From: Rhizobium sp. 16-449-1b
Lineage (GTDB): Bacteria > Pseudomonadota > Alphaproteobacteria > Rhizobiales > Rhizobiaceae
DNA: 64,000 bases
Direction of reading: 5' to 3'
Assembly (NCBI RefSeq): GCF_017741935.1
Contig: NZ_JAGHMH010000016.1
Span: 124,001 to 188,000 of the forward strand
Shown here: positions 1 through 9,599 of the stretch, piece by piece
Layout: the number at the start of each line of letters is the position of its first letter
How positions within the stretch are numbered: the stretch's first letter is position 1
The notes under the pieces: generated by a model
The model's input: the letters and a program-made list of their open reading frames with translations, nothing else
Told to the model about the DNA's origin: nothing
The model's database searches: none
Position numbers and translations under genes: made by a program

Positions 1-3000
1 CGCCGACCATCGTGGTGCGCACCTCCTATCCGGGCGCCGACCCGCAGACCATCGCCGACACGGTCTCCACGCCACTGGAGCAGCAGATCAACGGCGTCGA
101 GGACATGCTCTACATGTCCTCCTATTCCAGCGCCGACGGCGCCATGTCGCTGACCATCACCTTCAAGCTCGGCACCGATCTCGACAAGGTGCAGGTGCTC
201 GTTCAGAACCGCGTCTCGATCGCCCTGCCCCGACTTCCCGAAGAGGTGCAGCGCCTCGGCGTCACCACCGACAAGAGTTCGCCCGACCTGATGATGGTCG
301 TGCACCTTCTCTCGCCCTCGCACCGCTACGACCAGCTCTACGTCTCCAACTATGCCCGAAACCGCATCCGCGACACTCTGGTGCGCCTCGATGGCGTCGG
401 CGACGTGCAGGTGTTCGGCGAGCGCCAGTATTCCATGCGCATCTGGCTGGACCCGCAGAAGCTCTCCGCCTACGGCATGACATCGGATGACGTGGTCTCG
501 GCCCTTCGCGACCAGAACGTCCAGGTCTCCGGCGGCAAGATCGGCGCACCGCCCGTCACGGGAAAGAACGCCTTCGAATATACGGTGAGAACCGACGGCC
601 GCTTCTCCGACGTGCGCGAATTCCGCTACGTCATCGTCAAGTCGACGGGCGCCGGCCGGCTTGTGCAGCTGCAGGACGTTGCCCGCATCGAGCTCGGCGC
701 GCAGGACTATGTGACCAACAGCTATCTCAACAACGACCCCGCCGTGGCGCTCGGCATCTTTGCCCGTCCCGGAACCAACGCGCTCGATACCGCGCACCAG
801 ATCCAGTCGCTGATGAAGGACATCTCCCAGACCTTCCCGCAGGGCCTGGAATACCGCATCGTCTACGACACCACCGAGTTCATCTCGGAATCGATCACCG
901 AGGTCTATCGAACCATCGCCGAAGCCGCGATCCTGGTTGCGATCGTCGTCCTCGTCTTCTTGCAATCCTGGCGCACCGCGATCATCCCGATCATCGCCAT
1001 CCCAGTCTCGCTGATCGGCACCTTCGCCGTGCTGCTCGCCTTCGGCTTCTCGCTGAACATGCTGACGCTGTTCGGCCTGGTGCTCGCGATCGGCATCGTC
1101 GTCGACGACGCCATCGTCGTGGTCGAGAATGTCGAGCGCAATCTCGCCAAAGGCATGACGCCGAAGGAAGCCGCGCATGTGACGATGGATGAAGTCGGCA
1201 CCGCCGTCATCGCCATCTCTCTGGTGCTGATCGCCGTCTTCGTTCCGACCGCCTTCATTCCAGGAATCTCCGGCCAGTTCTACAAGCAGTTCGCCGTGAC
1301 CATCTCGGTCACCACCGCGATCTCCGCCCTGAACTCGCTGACGCTCTCGCCGGCGCTCGCCGGTATTCTGCTCAGAAGCCACGATCATCAGCACACGCGC
1401 AACAACATCGCCCTGCGTTTCGGGCGCGGTCTCGCCAATGGCTTCAACAACGGCTTCGATCGCCTGAGCCACGGCTATTCGTGGATCGTCAGGCATCTCG
1501 TCCGAAGCTGGATCGGCATAACCTGCTCGCTGCTCGTCTTCGCGGGCCTGCTCGGCGCCACCTACTTCATGATCACAAAGGTGCCCTCGGGCTTCATCCC
1601 GACCATGGACCAGGGCTACGCCATCATCGTCGTCCAGCTGCCGGATGGCGCGTCGCTGGCGCGTACCGATGCGGTGGTGAAACAGGTGGGCGATATCGCC
1701 CGCACGGTCCCCGGCGTCGGCAATGCCGTGCAGTTCGCCGGCTTCAGCGGCGCGACCTTCACCAACGCCTCCAATTCCGGCGTCGTCTTCGTGCCCTTCA
1801 AGTCGTTCGCCGAGCGCGAGGAAGGCGGCGAGACCGCCAACAAGATCATTGGCGAGCTTTTCGGCAAGCTGCAGAGCATCCAGGAGGCCTTCATCATCGC
1901 CGTGCCGCCGCCTTCGGTGCGCGGCGTCGGCAATTCCGGCGGCTTCAAGATGCAGATTCTCGATCTTGAAAACGCCGACATGACCCGCGTTCTCGGCCTT
2001 GCCCGGCAGATGATGGGCGCGGCCGCGACGACCGAAGGCCTGACCGGCGTCTTCACGACTTTCTCGGATGCCAGCCCGCAATATTATCTCGCCATCGATC
2101 GAGACAAGGCCCGTTTCCTGAACGTGCCGATCCCCAACATCTTCAACGCGCTGTCGATCAATCTCGGCGTCGCCTATGTCAACGACTTCAACGCCTTCGG
2201 CCGCGTCTACCAGGTCCGCGCCCAGGCAGACCGGCAATACCGCATGGACCGCGAGGACATCTTAGGCCTCAAGGTGCGCTCGGCGACCGGCGCACTGGTG
2301 CCGCTCGGCACGCTGATGGATATTCAGGATTCCAGCGGCCCTGCCCTCGTCCAGCGCTACAATATGTATGTGTCCGTCCCGCTGCAGGGCAACCCGACAC
2401 CCGGCACATCGACGGGCGACGCGCTGAAGAAGATGGAGGCGCTGGCCGCCAAGATCCTGCCGCCCGGCACGACCTTCGAATGGACCGAACTCGCCTACCA
2501 GGAAACCCACACCGGCAACACGGCGGTCTATATCTTCGCCCTGTCAGTCATCTTCGTGTTCCTGGCGCTCGCCGCACAATATGAAAGCTGGGTCCTGCCG
2601 CTGGCGATCATCCTGATCGTTCCGCTGGCAGTGCTTGCCGCGCTCATCGGCGTCTGGTTCCGGGGCATGGACAACAACGTGCTGACGCAGATCGGTCTGA
2701 TCGTCTTGATCGGCCTTGCGGCGAAGAACGCGATCCTGATCGTCGAATTCGCCCGTCAGGCGGAAGACGAAGGCAAGTCGCCGGTGGAGGCAGCCGTCGA
2801 GGCGAGCCATCTGCGCCTGCGCCCGATCCTGATGACGGCCTTCGCCTTCATCTTCGGCGTGCTACCGCTCGCGATCGCGACCGGCCCCGGCGCGGAAATG
2901 CGCCAGTCGCTCGGCACGGCCGTCTTCTCGGGCATGCTCGGCGTCACGATCTTCGGTCTGTTCCTGACGCCCGTCTTCTATGTCGCGTTGCGCTCGTTCA

Positions 3001-3071
3001 GGAGAAAGACCCGGCCGGCGGAAAGCGCGGCACCGGATGCAGGCGCCCCGCCGGCCGAAGCCTCGTCATGA
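1..3071 (+). CDS. RND multidrug efflux permease, 5' truncated by window
   Basis: Inner-membrane, proton-driven permease of a tripartite RND efflux pump (AcrB/MexB/HAE1 family). The frame is open from base 3. The first visible residues match the region about 35 residues into AcrB, so the true start and first transmembrane helix lie outside the window and the GTG at base 12 is not the start. Seen in the sequence: the TM4 aspartate pair in GIVVDDAIVVVENVE (near visible residue 365), the TM10 lysine in GLAAKNAILIVEFARQ near residue 900, and two large periplasmic segments between hydrophobic blocks, as expected for a protein of about 1050 residues. The adaptor gene is presumably upstream. The 3' end overlaps the convergent exoZ by 6 bp. 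The family is certain; the substrate is unknown. Confidence 0.95.
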   Translation, partial: PTIVVRTSYPGADPQTIADTVSTPLEQQINGVEDMLYMSSYSSADGAMSLTITFKLGTDLDKVQVLVQNRVSIALPRLPEEVQRLGVTTDKSSPDLMMVVHLLSPSHRYDQLYVSNYARNRIRDTLVRLDGVGDVQVFGERQYSMRIWLDPQKLSAYGMTSDDVVSALRDQNVQVSGGKIGAPPVTGKNAFEYTVRTDGRFSDVREFRYVIVKSTGAGRLVQLQDVARIELGAQDYVTNSYLNNDPAVALGIFARPGTNALDTAHQIQSLMKDISQTFPQGLEYRIVYDTTEFISESITEVYRTIAEAAILVAIVVLVFLQSWRTAIIPIIAIPVSLIGTFAVLLAFGFSLNMLTLFGLVLAIGIVVDDAIVVVENVERNLAKGMTPKEAAHVTMDEVGTAVIAISLVLIAVFVPTAFIPGISGQFYKQFAVTISVTTAISALNSLTLSPALAGILLRSHDHQHTRNNIALRFGRGLANGFNNGFDRLSHGYSWIVRHLVRSWIGITCSLLVFAGLLGATYFMITKVPSGFIPTMDQGYAIIVVQLPDGASLARTDAVVKQVGDIARTVPGVGNAVQFAGFSGATFTNASNSGVVFVPFKSFAEREEGGETANKIIGELFGKLQSIQEAFIIAVPPPSVRGVGNSGGFKMQILDLENADMTRVLGLARQMMGAAATTEGLTGVFTTFSDASPQYYLAIDRDKARFLNVPIPNIFNALSINLGVAYVNDFNAFGRVYQVRAQADRQYRMDREDILGLKVRSATGALVPLGTLMDIQDSSGPALVQRYNMYVSVPLQGNPTPGTSTGDALKKMEALAAKILPPGTTFEWTELAYQETHTGNTAVYIFALSVIFVFLALAAQYESWVLPLAIILIVPLAVLAALIGVWFRGMDNNVLTQIGLIVLIGLAAKNAILIVEFARQAEDEGKSPVEAAVEASHLRLRPILMTAFAFIFGVLPLAIATGPGAEMRQSLGTAVFSGMLGVTIFGLFLTPVFYVALRSFRRKTRPAESAAPDAGAPPAEASS

Positions 3072-4073
3072 GGCTCGGCGGGCGAGCGTCGCCTGCTTCG
3101 AACGCGAGCTGGAGAGCAGCTTTCTCAGCGGCTTTTCGATGAGTTCGTAGGCTGCAGTTCCAAGAACCACGCCGGCAAGGACACATACCGGCGCCATGAC
3201 GGTGGCTGAGAGGCCGATCACCTGCCCCGCCTTGGCGACCACCGAGATCGCCAGCGTGTGCCAGAGATAGATCGAGTAGGAGGCGTCGCCGAGATAGGTG
3301 AGCAGCGGCATGCGGCCAAGGCTTCCAGCCGCCTCCAGCGAGACCATCCCGTAAACAAGCACCATCGCCAGCGGACCGCAGATCCCGGCATTGAACTCGG
3401 CGCCCATCAGATGGATGGCGGCGAAACCGGAAAGAGCCGCCCCCACGCAGGCAAGCCCGAGGCTGGTGCCGGCAATCCACCAGCGCAGCCACAGCTCGGC
3501 AATCAACACACCGCCGACAAACTCGAGAATGATCGGCCGCGTGTAGGTGTAGAGCGCCGGCGTTGTCGGTTGCAGGATTTGCCCGGCCAGGAAGAAACCG
3601 CCGAACAGCGCGAGCAGAAAGACGAGACGCCATTTGCGCGGAAGGAATAGCGCGCCGGCGAAGAGCACATAGAAGAAGATCTCGAAATTCAGCGTCCACC
3701 CCTGCACCAGCACCGGCCAGATGTCGCCGGTGCTCGGCGAATGCGCGGGAATGAAGAACAGAGACGCAAGGATATGCGACGTCGTCAGCTGCAGGTTCGG
3801 AAACAGCCCGGCCACGGCGCCGGCGATCATGATTGCAGTCACCAGCCAATAGGATGGCGCGATGCGGCGCAGGCGATCGATGAGAAAGCCCTGTGGCGTC
3901 ATCGGCCGGCGCTCGCTGATCACCCACATGATGAAGCCGCTGATGACGAAGAACACATCGACACCGGCAGCCCCGATGGCGAAGTGCTCGCCGGACTTCT
4001 CGGCCGCGTGAAAAACGACGACAGCAAGCGCCGCGAAGGCGCGCAGATATTGGATGCCGTAAAGGGTCTTCAT
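3066..4073 (-). CDS. exoZ: ExoZ-like acyltransferase 3 family protein
   Basis: Integral-membrane acyltransferase (acyltransferase_3, PF01757) of 335 residues. In S. meliloti ExoZ adds acetyl groups to succinoglycan. The N-terminus has the family's QYLRAFAALAVVVFHA segment with the conserved His, followed by AAGVDVFFVISGFIMW and RLRRIAPSYW, then about eight hydrophobic segments. The ATG at 4073 is preceded by a GAGG ribosome site. It is the last gene of a minus-strand run exoY-exoF-exoQ-exoZ, the order known from S. meliloti, with 44 bp to exoQ. Its stop overlaps the convergent RND gene. Assignment as exoZ rests on family plus synteny; the acyl group transferred is inferred. Confidence 0.85.
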   Translation of the reverse strand: MKTLYGIQYLRAFAALAVVVFHAAEKSGEHFAIGAAGVDVFFVISGFIMWVISERRPMTPQGFLIDRLRRIAPSYWLVTAIMIAGAVAGLFPNLQLTTSHILASLFFIPAHSPSTGDIWPVLVQGWTLNFEIFFYVLFAGALFLPRKWRLVFLLALFGGFFLAGQILQPTTPALYTYTRPIILEFVGGVLIAELWLRWWIAGTSLGLACVGAALSGFAAIHLMGAEFNAGICGPLAMVLVYGMVSLEAAGSLGRMPLLTYLGDASYSIYLWHTLAISVVAKAGQVIGLSATVMAPVCVLAGVVLGTAAYELIEKPLRKLLSSSRSKQATLARRAS

Positions 4074-4117
4074 CCGGTTTCCTCAAATGACCGGTCAATG
4101 CCGGCCGACAATGCTTT

Positions 4118-5395
4118 TTAGTGCGAATGCATCAACGGTTCGGGCTGCCGTGCCTGCCGCGCCCATGCCGCGACATCCGGCTGGCGGCGCACGCTCATCA
4201 GTTTTCCGGCGCAGAAATAGAACAGGAACGTCCCGACGTTATAGGGCGTCAGAATGTCGATCTCGACGAAGGAGCGGATCACCAGAAGCACGGCAATGGC
4301 AAACAGCAGGTAGGATTCGTCGTTCCTGATATCTTCGATCAGGCGGCGAAGATGCCCCCACAGGATCTTCAAGAGCGTGAAGGCCAGGATGAATACGCCG
4401 ACGAGACCAAGCTCCACCGCGGTTTCGATATAGGTGTTGTGGAAATGGAAGCCGCTGCGCGAGCCGATGAAGAACTCTTCCCAGAGCCGTTCCGGCTCCG
4501 AGAAGCCCTGAACCCAATAGGCTTGATAGCCGACGCCGAAATAGGGATTGTCGGCCGCGGCCTCGATCCCCTGCTGCCACAGGTAGGTACGTCCCGTCAG
4601 CGTCGAATCCTTGCCGAAAATCCCGAGCACGGCATCGACCGCGCCGAGATAGACACCGGCGACCGCAAGCACGATCACCGCGACACCGCCGCCGATGACG
4701 AGCAGCTTGCGCTGGTCGGGCGTCAGCGTCAGCACCACACGCAGGCCCACCATCAGCGCCAGAACCACGACCGCGGTCAAAACCGAGGTCGCCGACTGGC
4801 ACACCATGAGGCAGTAGGCGGATAGCAGCCCAACGACGCCTGTGGCACCCAGCCATGATGGACGGCGTTCGCCGAAAATGAAGACGGTGGCGTAGCAGGC
4901 GATCAGGCCGAGCGAGGCATAAAAACCGAGCTGGTTCTTCGACGCGAAGGCCCCGACGAAGCTGTAGGTGTTGTCCATCACGTCGAGTTCGTAGTGACCG
5001 AACAGCACCGAATAGACGAGAACGATACCGATGCCGGCGACCATGCCGAGCGTCAGCGTTCTGGCATCGAGCACCCTCACCGCGATGAGCGCGCAGAGCA
5101 CCTGCGTGAAATATTGAATGGCGGCGCGCATCGACACGCTGGGTGCCGCCGACCAGAAGACCGACAGGAAGGCGATCGCCGCGAAGGCGTAAATCCAGGC
5201 GTAACGATTGTAGTTGCCGAGCACCTTGCGGTAATCCACCACGATCAGCGGCAGCCAGAGCGCATAGTAAAGCAGGATCGCCACCTGCCCGAACCTGAGC
5301 GAGTAGGCGAATGCAAAAAGCGAGAGCGCCACGGCGGGAACGGCATAGGCCACATTCCCGCCGGGCTGGATGAGCGCCGACTTAGCGATACGCAT
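4118..5395 (-). CDS. exoQ: ExoQ-like polysaccharide polymerase (O-antigen ligase family)
   Basis: 425-residue polytopic membrane protein of the O-antigen ligase/polymerase (Wzy_C) family. ExoQ is needed in S. meliloti for polymerising succinoglycan octasaccharide units at the periplasmic face. The sequence has about ten hydrophobic segments and a long periplasmic loop (approximately residues 255-320) containing TGRTYLWQQGIEAA and GFHFHNTYIETAVELG, typical of this family. It lies between exoF (9 bp upstream) and exoZ; the GAGG site for the ATG at 5395 sits inside the gap after the exoF stop, suggesting coupled translation. The call is firm for the family and strong for exoQ by synteny. Confidence 0.88.
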   Translation of the reverse strand: MRIAKSALIQPGGNVAYAVPAVALSLFAFAYSLRFGQVAILLYYALWLPLIVVDYRKVLGNYNRYAWIYAFAAIAFLSVFWSAAPSVSMRAAIQYFTQVLCALIAVRVLDARTLTLGMVAGIGIVLVYSVLFGHYELDVMDNTYSFVGAFASKNQLGFYASLGLIACYATVFIFGERRPSWLGATGVVGLLSAYCLMVCQSATSVLTAVVVLALMVGLRVVLTLTPDQRKLLVIGGGVAVIVLAVAGVYLGAVDAVLGIFGKDSTLTGRTYLWQQGIEAAADNPYFGVGYQAYWVQGFSEPERLWEEFFIGSRSGFHFHNTYIETAVELGLVGVFILAFTLLKILWGHLRRLIEDIRNDESYLLFAIAVLLVIRSFVEIDILTPYNVGTFLFYFCAGKLMSVRRQPDVAAWARQARQPEPLMHSH

Positions 5396-5404
5396 ACTGC
5401 CTCG

Positions 5405-6676
5405 TTACCTCATGGCCAGTCCGGCGGTGACCTTGATCAGATCGCCGGGCTGCAATGCGGTGCTTTCCTGCACCGGGATTTCCTTCGGCTTGCCATCCAC
5501 GTCGCGGATGACGGAGTAGGCAATGCTGGCGGCACCCGTCGATGTGTCGAACCGGGCCGCATCCGTGGACTGCGTGAGCGCCTCGGCCATCAACGAGTTG
5601 CTCGTGGTGAGCTTCAGGTTGAGCTGATCGATCTGCGCATCGGCACTTTGCTTTTCCTGGGCGAGCTGAGCGTCCCAGTCGTTGCGAAGCGTGATCTCGT
5701 CCTGGTTGGCCTTGCTGATATCCTGCTTGGCCTTGAGCGAGTTCGTGTCGATGTCCAGAAGCATCGCCTCAAGATCGGCCGCGCGTTGCTCGGCCGTGAT
5801 CTTGCGGGCGCTGAGCACCAGCCCCTTCTCGGCGAGATCGTCGACCTTGTCGCGATCGGCCGTGGCAAGCTCCAGCTGGCGGGTCTGCGTCTGCGTCTTC
5901 TTGGCAAGCGTCTCGACTTCGCTCTGCAGGAGAGCTCTCAAGTCATCGAGTGCCTGAAGCTGCAGCGTCAGCCGCTTCTTGCGCGAGGTCATGAGCGCGT
6001 TCTCGCTGTCGACGAGTGCTCTGGCCTCCGGCTTGTCCTTCAGCTCGGCCGGAATCTCGAAACTATCCTTGTTGTCGATTTCGGCCTGAAGACGAGCCTG
6101 CTTTACTAGAAGCCGCGCCCTGTCCGCCATGTAGACGACGGCGTCGCCTTTGGCGTTGATGAAATCGCGGGCGAACCGCTGGCCGGAATCGGCCCGGCGA
6201 AGGCCGCCGGCAAGGCTGACAGCCTTGGCAACGGTCAGGTTCGGCGCGAACGGAAACTCACCCGGCTTCTCCACGTCTCCGGAGAGATAGACAGGGCGGA
6301 ATTCCGACAATTCGACGGATGCCGACGGCCGGTCCTTCAGGGCGAACTGCTTCTGAAGGGCCATGCCGATCTGCTTGGCGATGGCGTCGGTGGTCTGCCC
6401 GGAAGCGGCGAGATCGCCGACGAATGGCAGCGAGATGCTGCCGGACGGGCCAACCGTATAGTCGCCGCTGACGACAGACCAGTCGCGTATCGTCCCATCC
6501 GCCGTCTGCCATTCGGCAACTCGAATCTTCACTTTATCCATGGTTCCAAGGCGGTAGTCGTCCGCGCTGGCAATGAATGAAGACAGCAGGAATGCACTCA
6601 ACCCGGCAGCGACTGCAACACCGGATCGAAGGGCACGGGATCGCCCAGCCTGACTGCCAAAGAGACGTTCGTTCAT
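5405..6676 (-). CDS. exoF: ExoF-like polysaccharide export protein
   Basis: Periplasmic/outer-membrane polysaccharide export protein of 423 residues. A positively charged N-terminus and hydrophobic segment ending near FIASADDY form a signal peptide of about 38 residues. A Poly_export domain follows (DYRLGTMDKVKIRV to about residue 120), then a SLBB-like segment (RPVYLSGDVEKPGEFPF), then a long alpha-helical coiled-coil region (about residues 185-360, rich in E, K, Q and L), and a C-terminal segment containing ALQPGDLIKV. This layout matches S. meliloti ExoF, which acts early in succinoglycan assembly/export. It is the second gene of the exoYFQZ run, 65 bp after exoY. No lipobox Cys is seen at the end of the signal. 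Confidence 0.9.
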   Translation of the reverse strand: MNERLFGSQAGRSRALRSGVAVAAGLSAFLLSSFIASADDYRLGTMDKVKIRVAEWQTADGTIRDWSVVSGDYTVGPSGSISLPFVGDLAASGQTTDAIAKQIGMALQKQFALKDRPSASVELSEFRPVYLSGDVEKPGEFPFAPNLTVAKAVSLAGGLRRADSGQRFARDFINAKGDAVVYMADRARLLVKQARLQAEIDNKDSFEIPAELKDKPEARALVDSENALMTSRKKRLTLQLQALDDLRALLQSEVETLAKKTQTQTRQLELATADRDKVDDLAEKGLVLSARKITAEQRAADLEAMLLDIDTNSLKAKQDISKANQDEITLRNDWDAQLAQEKQSADAQIDQLNLKLTTSNSLMAEALTQSTDAARFDTSTGAASIAYSVIRDVDGKPKEIPVQESTALQPGDLIKVTAGLAMR

Positions 6677-6741
6677 ATTTTTCCCCGTGTTTCGTCCCGA
6701 CGGCGAGCCATAAGACGTGCTCGTCGGGCGTAAGGATGCCG

Positions 6742-7422
6742 TTAGTAGCTTCCGCGCTGAGCGCAGACGGCGGGAATGGTCTTTGCGATGATCGCAACGT
6801 CCCGGGCCATCGACCAGTTTTCGACATAGTGGGTGTCGAAAGCGACGCGAGCGGCATAGGAGACGTCGTTGCGTCCGCTGACCTGCCAGAGACCGGTAAG
6901 GCCCGGGCGGGACTGCAGATAGAAGACGGCGGCGTGCTCGTACATTTCAAGTTCGTCTTGAACGACGGGACGCGGACCGACGACGCTCATCTCACCGCGA
7001 ATGATGTTGAAGAGCTGGGGAAGCTCATCAAGGCTCAGCTTACGCAGCACGGCGCCAACGGCAGTGACCCGGGGGTCGTTCTGCAGCTTGCGCGTGGCGC
7101 GCCACTCATCCATGGCGGAAGGGTTGTTGCGCAGATAGTCCTGCAGCACCTTGTCGCCATTGGTCACCATTGTCCGAAACTTCAGGCAACGGAATTCCTG
7201 GCCATTATGGCCGATACGGCGATGGCCATAGAAGGCCGGACCCTTGTCCGTGAGCTTCACAAGCAGCATCACCATCAAAAAGATTGGGCTCAGAAACAGA
7301 AGCCCGAGGCAGGCGGCGGACACATCGAATGCCCGTTTTGCGAAGCCGCCCGTGGGCGGAAACGCGTTTTCGTGAACTGCGCCATAAAATGGCGAACTGT
7401 CCGATCTCGTCGCAGACTTCAT
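6742..7422 (-). CDS. exoY: ExoY undecaprenyl-phosphate galactose phosphotransferase
   Basis: Initiating sugar transferase: moves galactose-1-phosphate from UDP-galactose to undecaprenyl phosphate, the first step of succinoglycan synthesis. The 226-residue length fits ExoY. One hydrophobic N-terminal segment (about residues 28-52) is followed by the bacterial sugar transferase domain (PF02397), with FRCLKFRTM, LSLDELPQL, MSVVGPRPV and RPGLTGLWQVSGR all present. The ATG at 7422 has a GGAG site nine bases upstream. It heads the minus-strand exoYFQZ run and is separated from the divergent exoX by a long AT-rich region, so control of this promoter would set flux into the pathway. Confidence 0.93.
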   Translation of the reverse strand: MKSATRSDSSPFYGAVHENAFPPTGGFAKRAFDVSAACLGLLFLSPIFLMVMLLVKLTDKGPAFYGHRRIGHNGQEFRCLKFRTMVTNGDKVLQDYLRNNPSAMDEWRATRKLQNDPRVTAVGAVLRKLSLDELPQLFNIIRGEMSVVGPRPVVQDELEMYEHAAVFYLQSRPGLTGLWQVSGRNDVSYAARVAFDTHYVENWSMARDVAIIAKTIPAVCAQRGSY

Positions 7423-8190
7423 AGAGGTAACTCCACTTATGTTTGCCGTTTGGTCGGTTAAGGCTCAGGACGCTAAGCTAGCGCTGACGAGTTGGGAGTG
7501 TATGAGGGGATTTTGTTTTTTTAAGCCACGTTTTTAAAACCGGTCGTTATCGAACGGTTTTGGAAACATTTGTTCAACTTTTTGTATTTCAGTGGTCGCT
7601 GAAACATATTTAGATTCCACCAAAGCGATCAAAACTATATTTGCAGATCGAAATAAAATGTCGCGTGACTTCTTGCCAATACACCCTGAGCGAAGTTTAC
7701 AGGGGTGACCGGTCGCGGTCGAAAGTTCTTGAGCGCAGCCATCACTTCTGCAACGGACCTGTTTTTAAACTTGAACGGAGGCGTTTTATTGCATCGCAGC
7801 ATCGTTTTTGCGCCGCACTCACAAATCGGTTGAAATTAAATCTTTGTAATAAAAGTTGAATGCGAAACGCGCCCACTACACCTCAGCGGGTATCGATTGT
7901 GGCATAAACAAGAACGTGCATTGTCAAATTCGATGCAACCCTCACATCGAAACCCAACTTTAACGACGTTTTCCGATTGCCGGGCGGCCAGACCGATAAG
8001 TGGCATTTTTACCAATACCCGGAACAAAGCTTTAAGATGACACTTGTAGATACTGAATACAGGCGCAAACGACGTCTTCACCGCTTTAGTTATATGACGA
8101 AGTCCTGTAAAAAGAATCTACAAAAGGGTCCTGGTGTGGCCGCGTATTCAATGGCTGTTCATTGAAGGGCACCATCTGGGGAGGCAACAA
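7423..8190. other. 768-bp AT-rich intergenic region between divergent exoY and exoX
   Basis: No convincing gene. It is visibly richer in A and T than flanking genes and must hold the divergent promoters of exoYFQZ (minus) and exoX-exoU (plus). Short frames inside it have no ribosome site and unusual composition for this genome. An inverted repeat at 7536-7561 is the clearest internal structure. Confidence 0.7.
7536..7561. promoter_or_regulatory. Inverted repeat in the exoY-exoX intergenic region
   Basis: Arms AAAACCG (7536-7542) and CGGTTTT (7555-7561) are separated by 12 bases. Position, between divergent promoters of the key initiating enzyme gene and its repressor gene, fits an operator; the protein that would bind is unknown. 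A chance repeat is possible given the AT-rich setting. Confidence 0.3.
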
Positions 8191-8463
8191 ATGTATGCAC
8201 CTCGCGTTTTTGTCAGCATGTTGGGCGCACTCGCAGTGTTCGCCGTCGCGACCTATTGGCTGAGCGGCTCTCTATCCGGCACCATCATCAAGACCGTGAT
8301 CTGTGCGATCCTGCTGCAGGCCGGCTATTTCGGCGGCGTGCTCTACCTCGTCTGGAAGGAAAGCAAGGAGCGCAGCGGCGCCAAGCGCGCGGCCGGCCGC
8401 GCGGAAGAGGCTGAAAAGCTGCACGTACCGCCTTTCAACAGCTCCGAGCCGTTCAATCGCTAA
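8191..8463 (+). CDS. exoX: ExoX/PsiA-type exopolysaccharide production repressor
   Basis: 90-residue inner-membrane protein of the ExoX/PsiA family, which lowers exopolysaccharide synthesis post-transcriptionally, probably by acting on ExoY. Two hydrophobic segments (FVSMLGALAVFAVATYW and IIKTVICAILLQAGYFGGVLYLV) and a short basic tail are visible. The ATG at 8191 is chosen because it follows a strong site (GGGGAGGC, 8177-8184); the frame stays open upstream but has no support. It is transcribed away from exoY, across the long AT-rich spacer, and is followed after 130 bp by exoU. The pairing of repressor and target gene matches other rhizobial exo loci. Confidence 0.85.
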   Translation: MYAPRVFVSMLGALAVFAVATYWLSGSLSGTIIKTVICAILLQAGYFGGVLYLVWKESKERSGAKRAAGRAEEAEKLHVPPFNSSEPFNR

Positions 8464-8593
8464 GCGCCAAGGGCAGCCGTAACTGCCCGTTCGCCGCTCA
8501 CGAACCCACCCTTCGTAACATCATGTGAAGCGCTCTTTGTTGTCTGCTGCGCTGCAACGTCCTAGGTCTTGGGCGAAACAACGGAGGTAGAGC

Positions 8594-9595
8594 GTGGCTG
8601 AAACAGCTAGCATATGCGTCATCATCGCCGCCAAGAACGCGGCCGATACGATCGAAATCGCCGTCAGATCAGCACTTCTCGAGCCTGAGGTCGCCGAAGT
8701 CGTGGTCGTCGACGACGGCTCGAGCGATTCCACAGCGGCAGCCGCCGAACGCGGCAACGACGCCACCGGCAGGCTCCGGATCGTCAGGTTCGAGAAGAAC
8801 AAGGGCCCGTCGGCCGCGCGCAATCATGCCATCGATATCTCCACATCGCCGCTGATCGCCATTCTCGACGCCGACGATTTCTTCTTCGCCGGCCGCTTCT
8901 CCCGCATGCTCTCGGACGATGATTGGGAGTTCGTGGCCGACAACATCGCCTTCGTCGATGCCGACACGGTCGCCCAGGCGCCGCAGAAGCTCGATCGTTT
9001 CGCCGAAAACCCTCTCTATCTCGATCTGATGACCTTCGTGGACGGCAACATATCCAAGCGCGGCGTGCGCCGTGGCGAGATCGGCTTCCTGAAGCCCGTC
9101 ATGCGCCGAAGCTTTCTCGACAAGCATCAGCTGCGCTACCGCGAGGACATGCGCCTCGGCGAGGATTACGATCTCTACATCCGCGCGCTTGCGCTCGGCG
9201 CCCGCTACAAGGTGATCCACAGCTGCGGCTACGGCGCCGTGGTGCGCGGCAATTCGCTAAGCGGAAGCCACCGCACGGAAGACCTGCGCCGCCTTTACGA
9301 GGCGGACCGTTCGCTGCTGAAGGATTTCAAGCTGAAGCCGATGGCGGCGGACGCCGTGCGCCGGCACGAACAGCACATTCGCGCTAAATACGAGCTGCGC
9401 CACTTCCTCGACATCAAGAACCAGAAGGGCGCCGGCGCCGCGATCACCTACGTCGCGACCCATCCCTCCGCCTTCCCGGCAATCGCCGGCGGCATCCTCG
9501 CCGACAAGACGGAACGCTGGCGCAATCCTGATGGGGTGGCGGTCACCTCAAGCGGCGACCGCCTTCGCTATCTGCTCGACGCGCCGGCGGAATAG
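8594..9595 (+). CDS. exoU: ExoU-like succinoglycan glycosyltransferase (GT2)
   Basis: Cytoplasmic/peripheral membrane glycosyltransferase of 333 residues. GT2 fold: ICVIIAAKNAADTI at the N-terminus, VVVVDDGSSDST, the acceptor-side KGPSAARNHAID, and the metal-binding AILDADDFFF near residue 97, with GEDYDLYIRALALG later. By position after exoX it corresponds to ExoU of S. meliloti, which adds a side-chain glucose to the lipid-linked repeat unit. The GTG start at 8594 has an ACGGAGGT site at 8581. It ends 4 bp from the convergent exoW; exoV, which follows exoU in S. meliloti, is absent. Family certain; the exact sugar step is inferred. Confidence 0.8.
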   Translation: MAETASICVIIAAKNAADTIEIAVRSALLEPEVAEVVVVDDGSSDSTAAAAERGNDATGRLRIVRFEKNKGPSAARNHAIDISTSPLIAILDADDFFFAGRFSRMLSDDDWEFVADNIAFVDADTVAQAPQKLDRFAENPLYLDLMTFVDGNISKRGVRRGEIGFLKPVMRRSFLDKHQLRYREDMRLGEDYDLYIRALALGARYKVIHSCGYGAVVRGNSLSGSHRTEDLRRLYEADRSLLKDFKLKPMAADAVRRHEQHIRAKYELRHFLDIKNQKGAGAAITYVATHPSAFPAIAGGILADKTERWRNPDGVAVTSSGDRLRYLLDAPAE

Positions 9596-9599
9596 CGCG

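Noticed and set aside
2998..4098. 366-codon minus-strand alternative to exoZ
   Set aside because: Different frame over the same DNA; the 3066-4073 frame carries all acyltransferase motifs.
7641..8165. Short open frames in the exoY-exoX spacer
   Set aside because: No ribosome sites, unusual amino-acid composition and AT-rich context; they look like chance frames.
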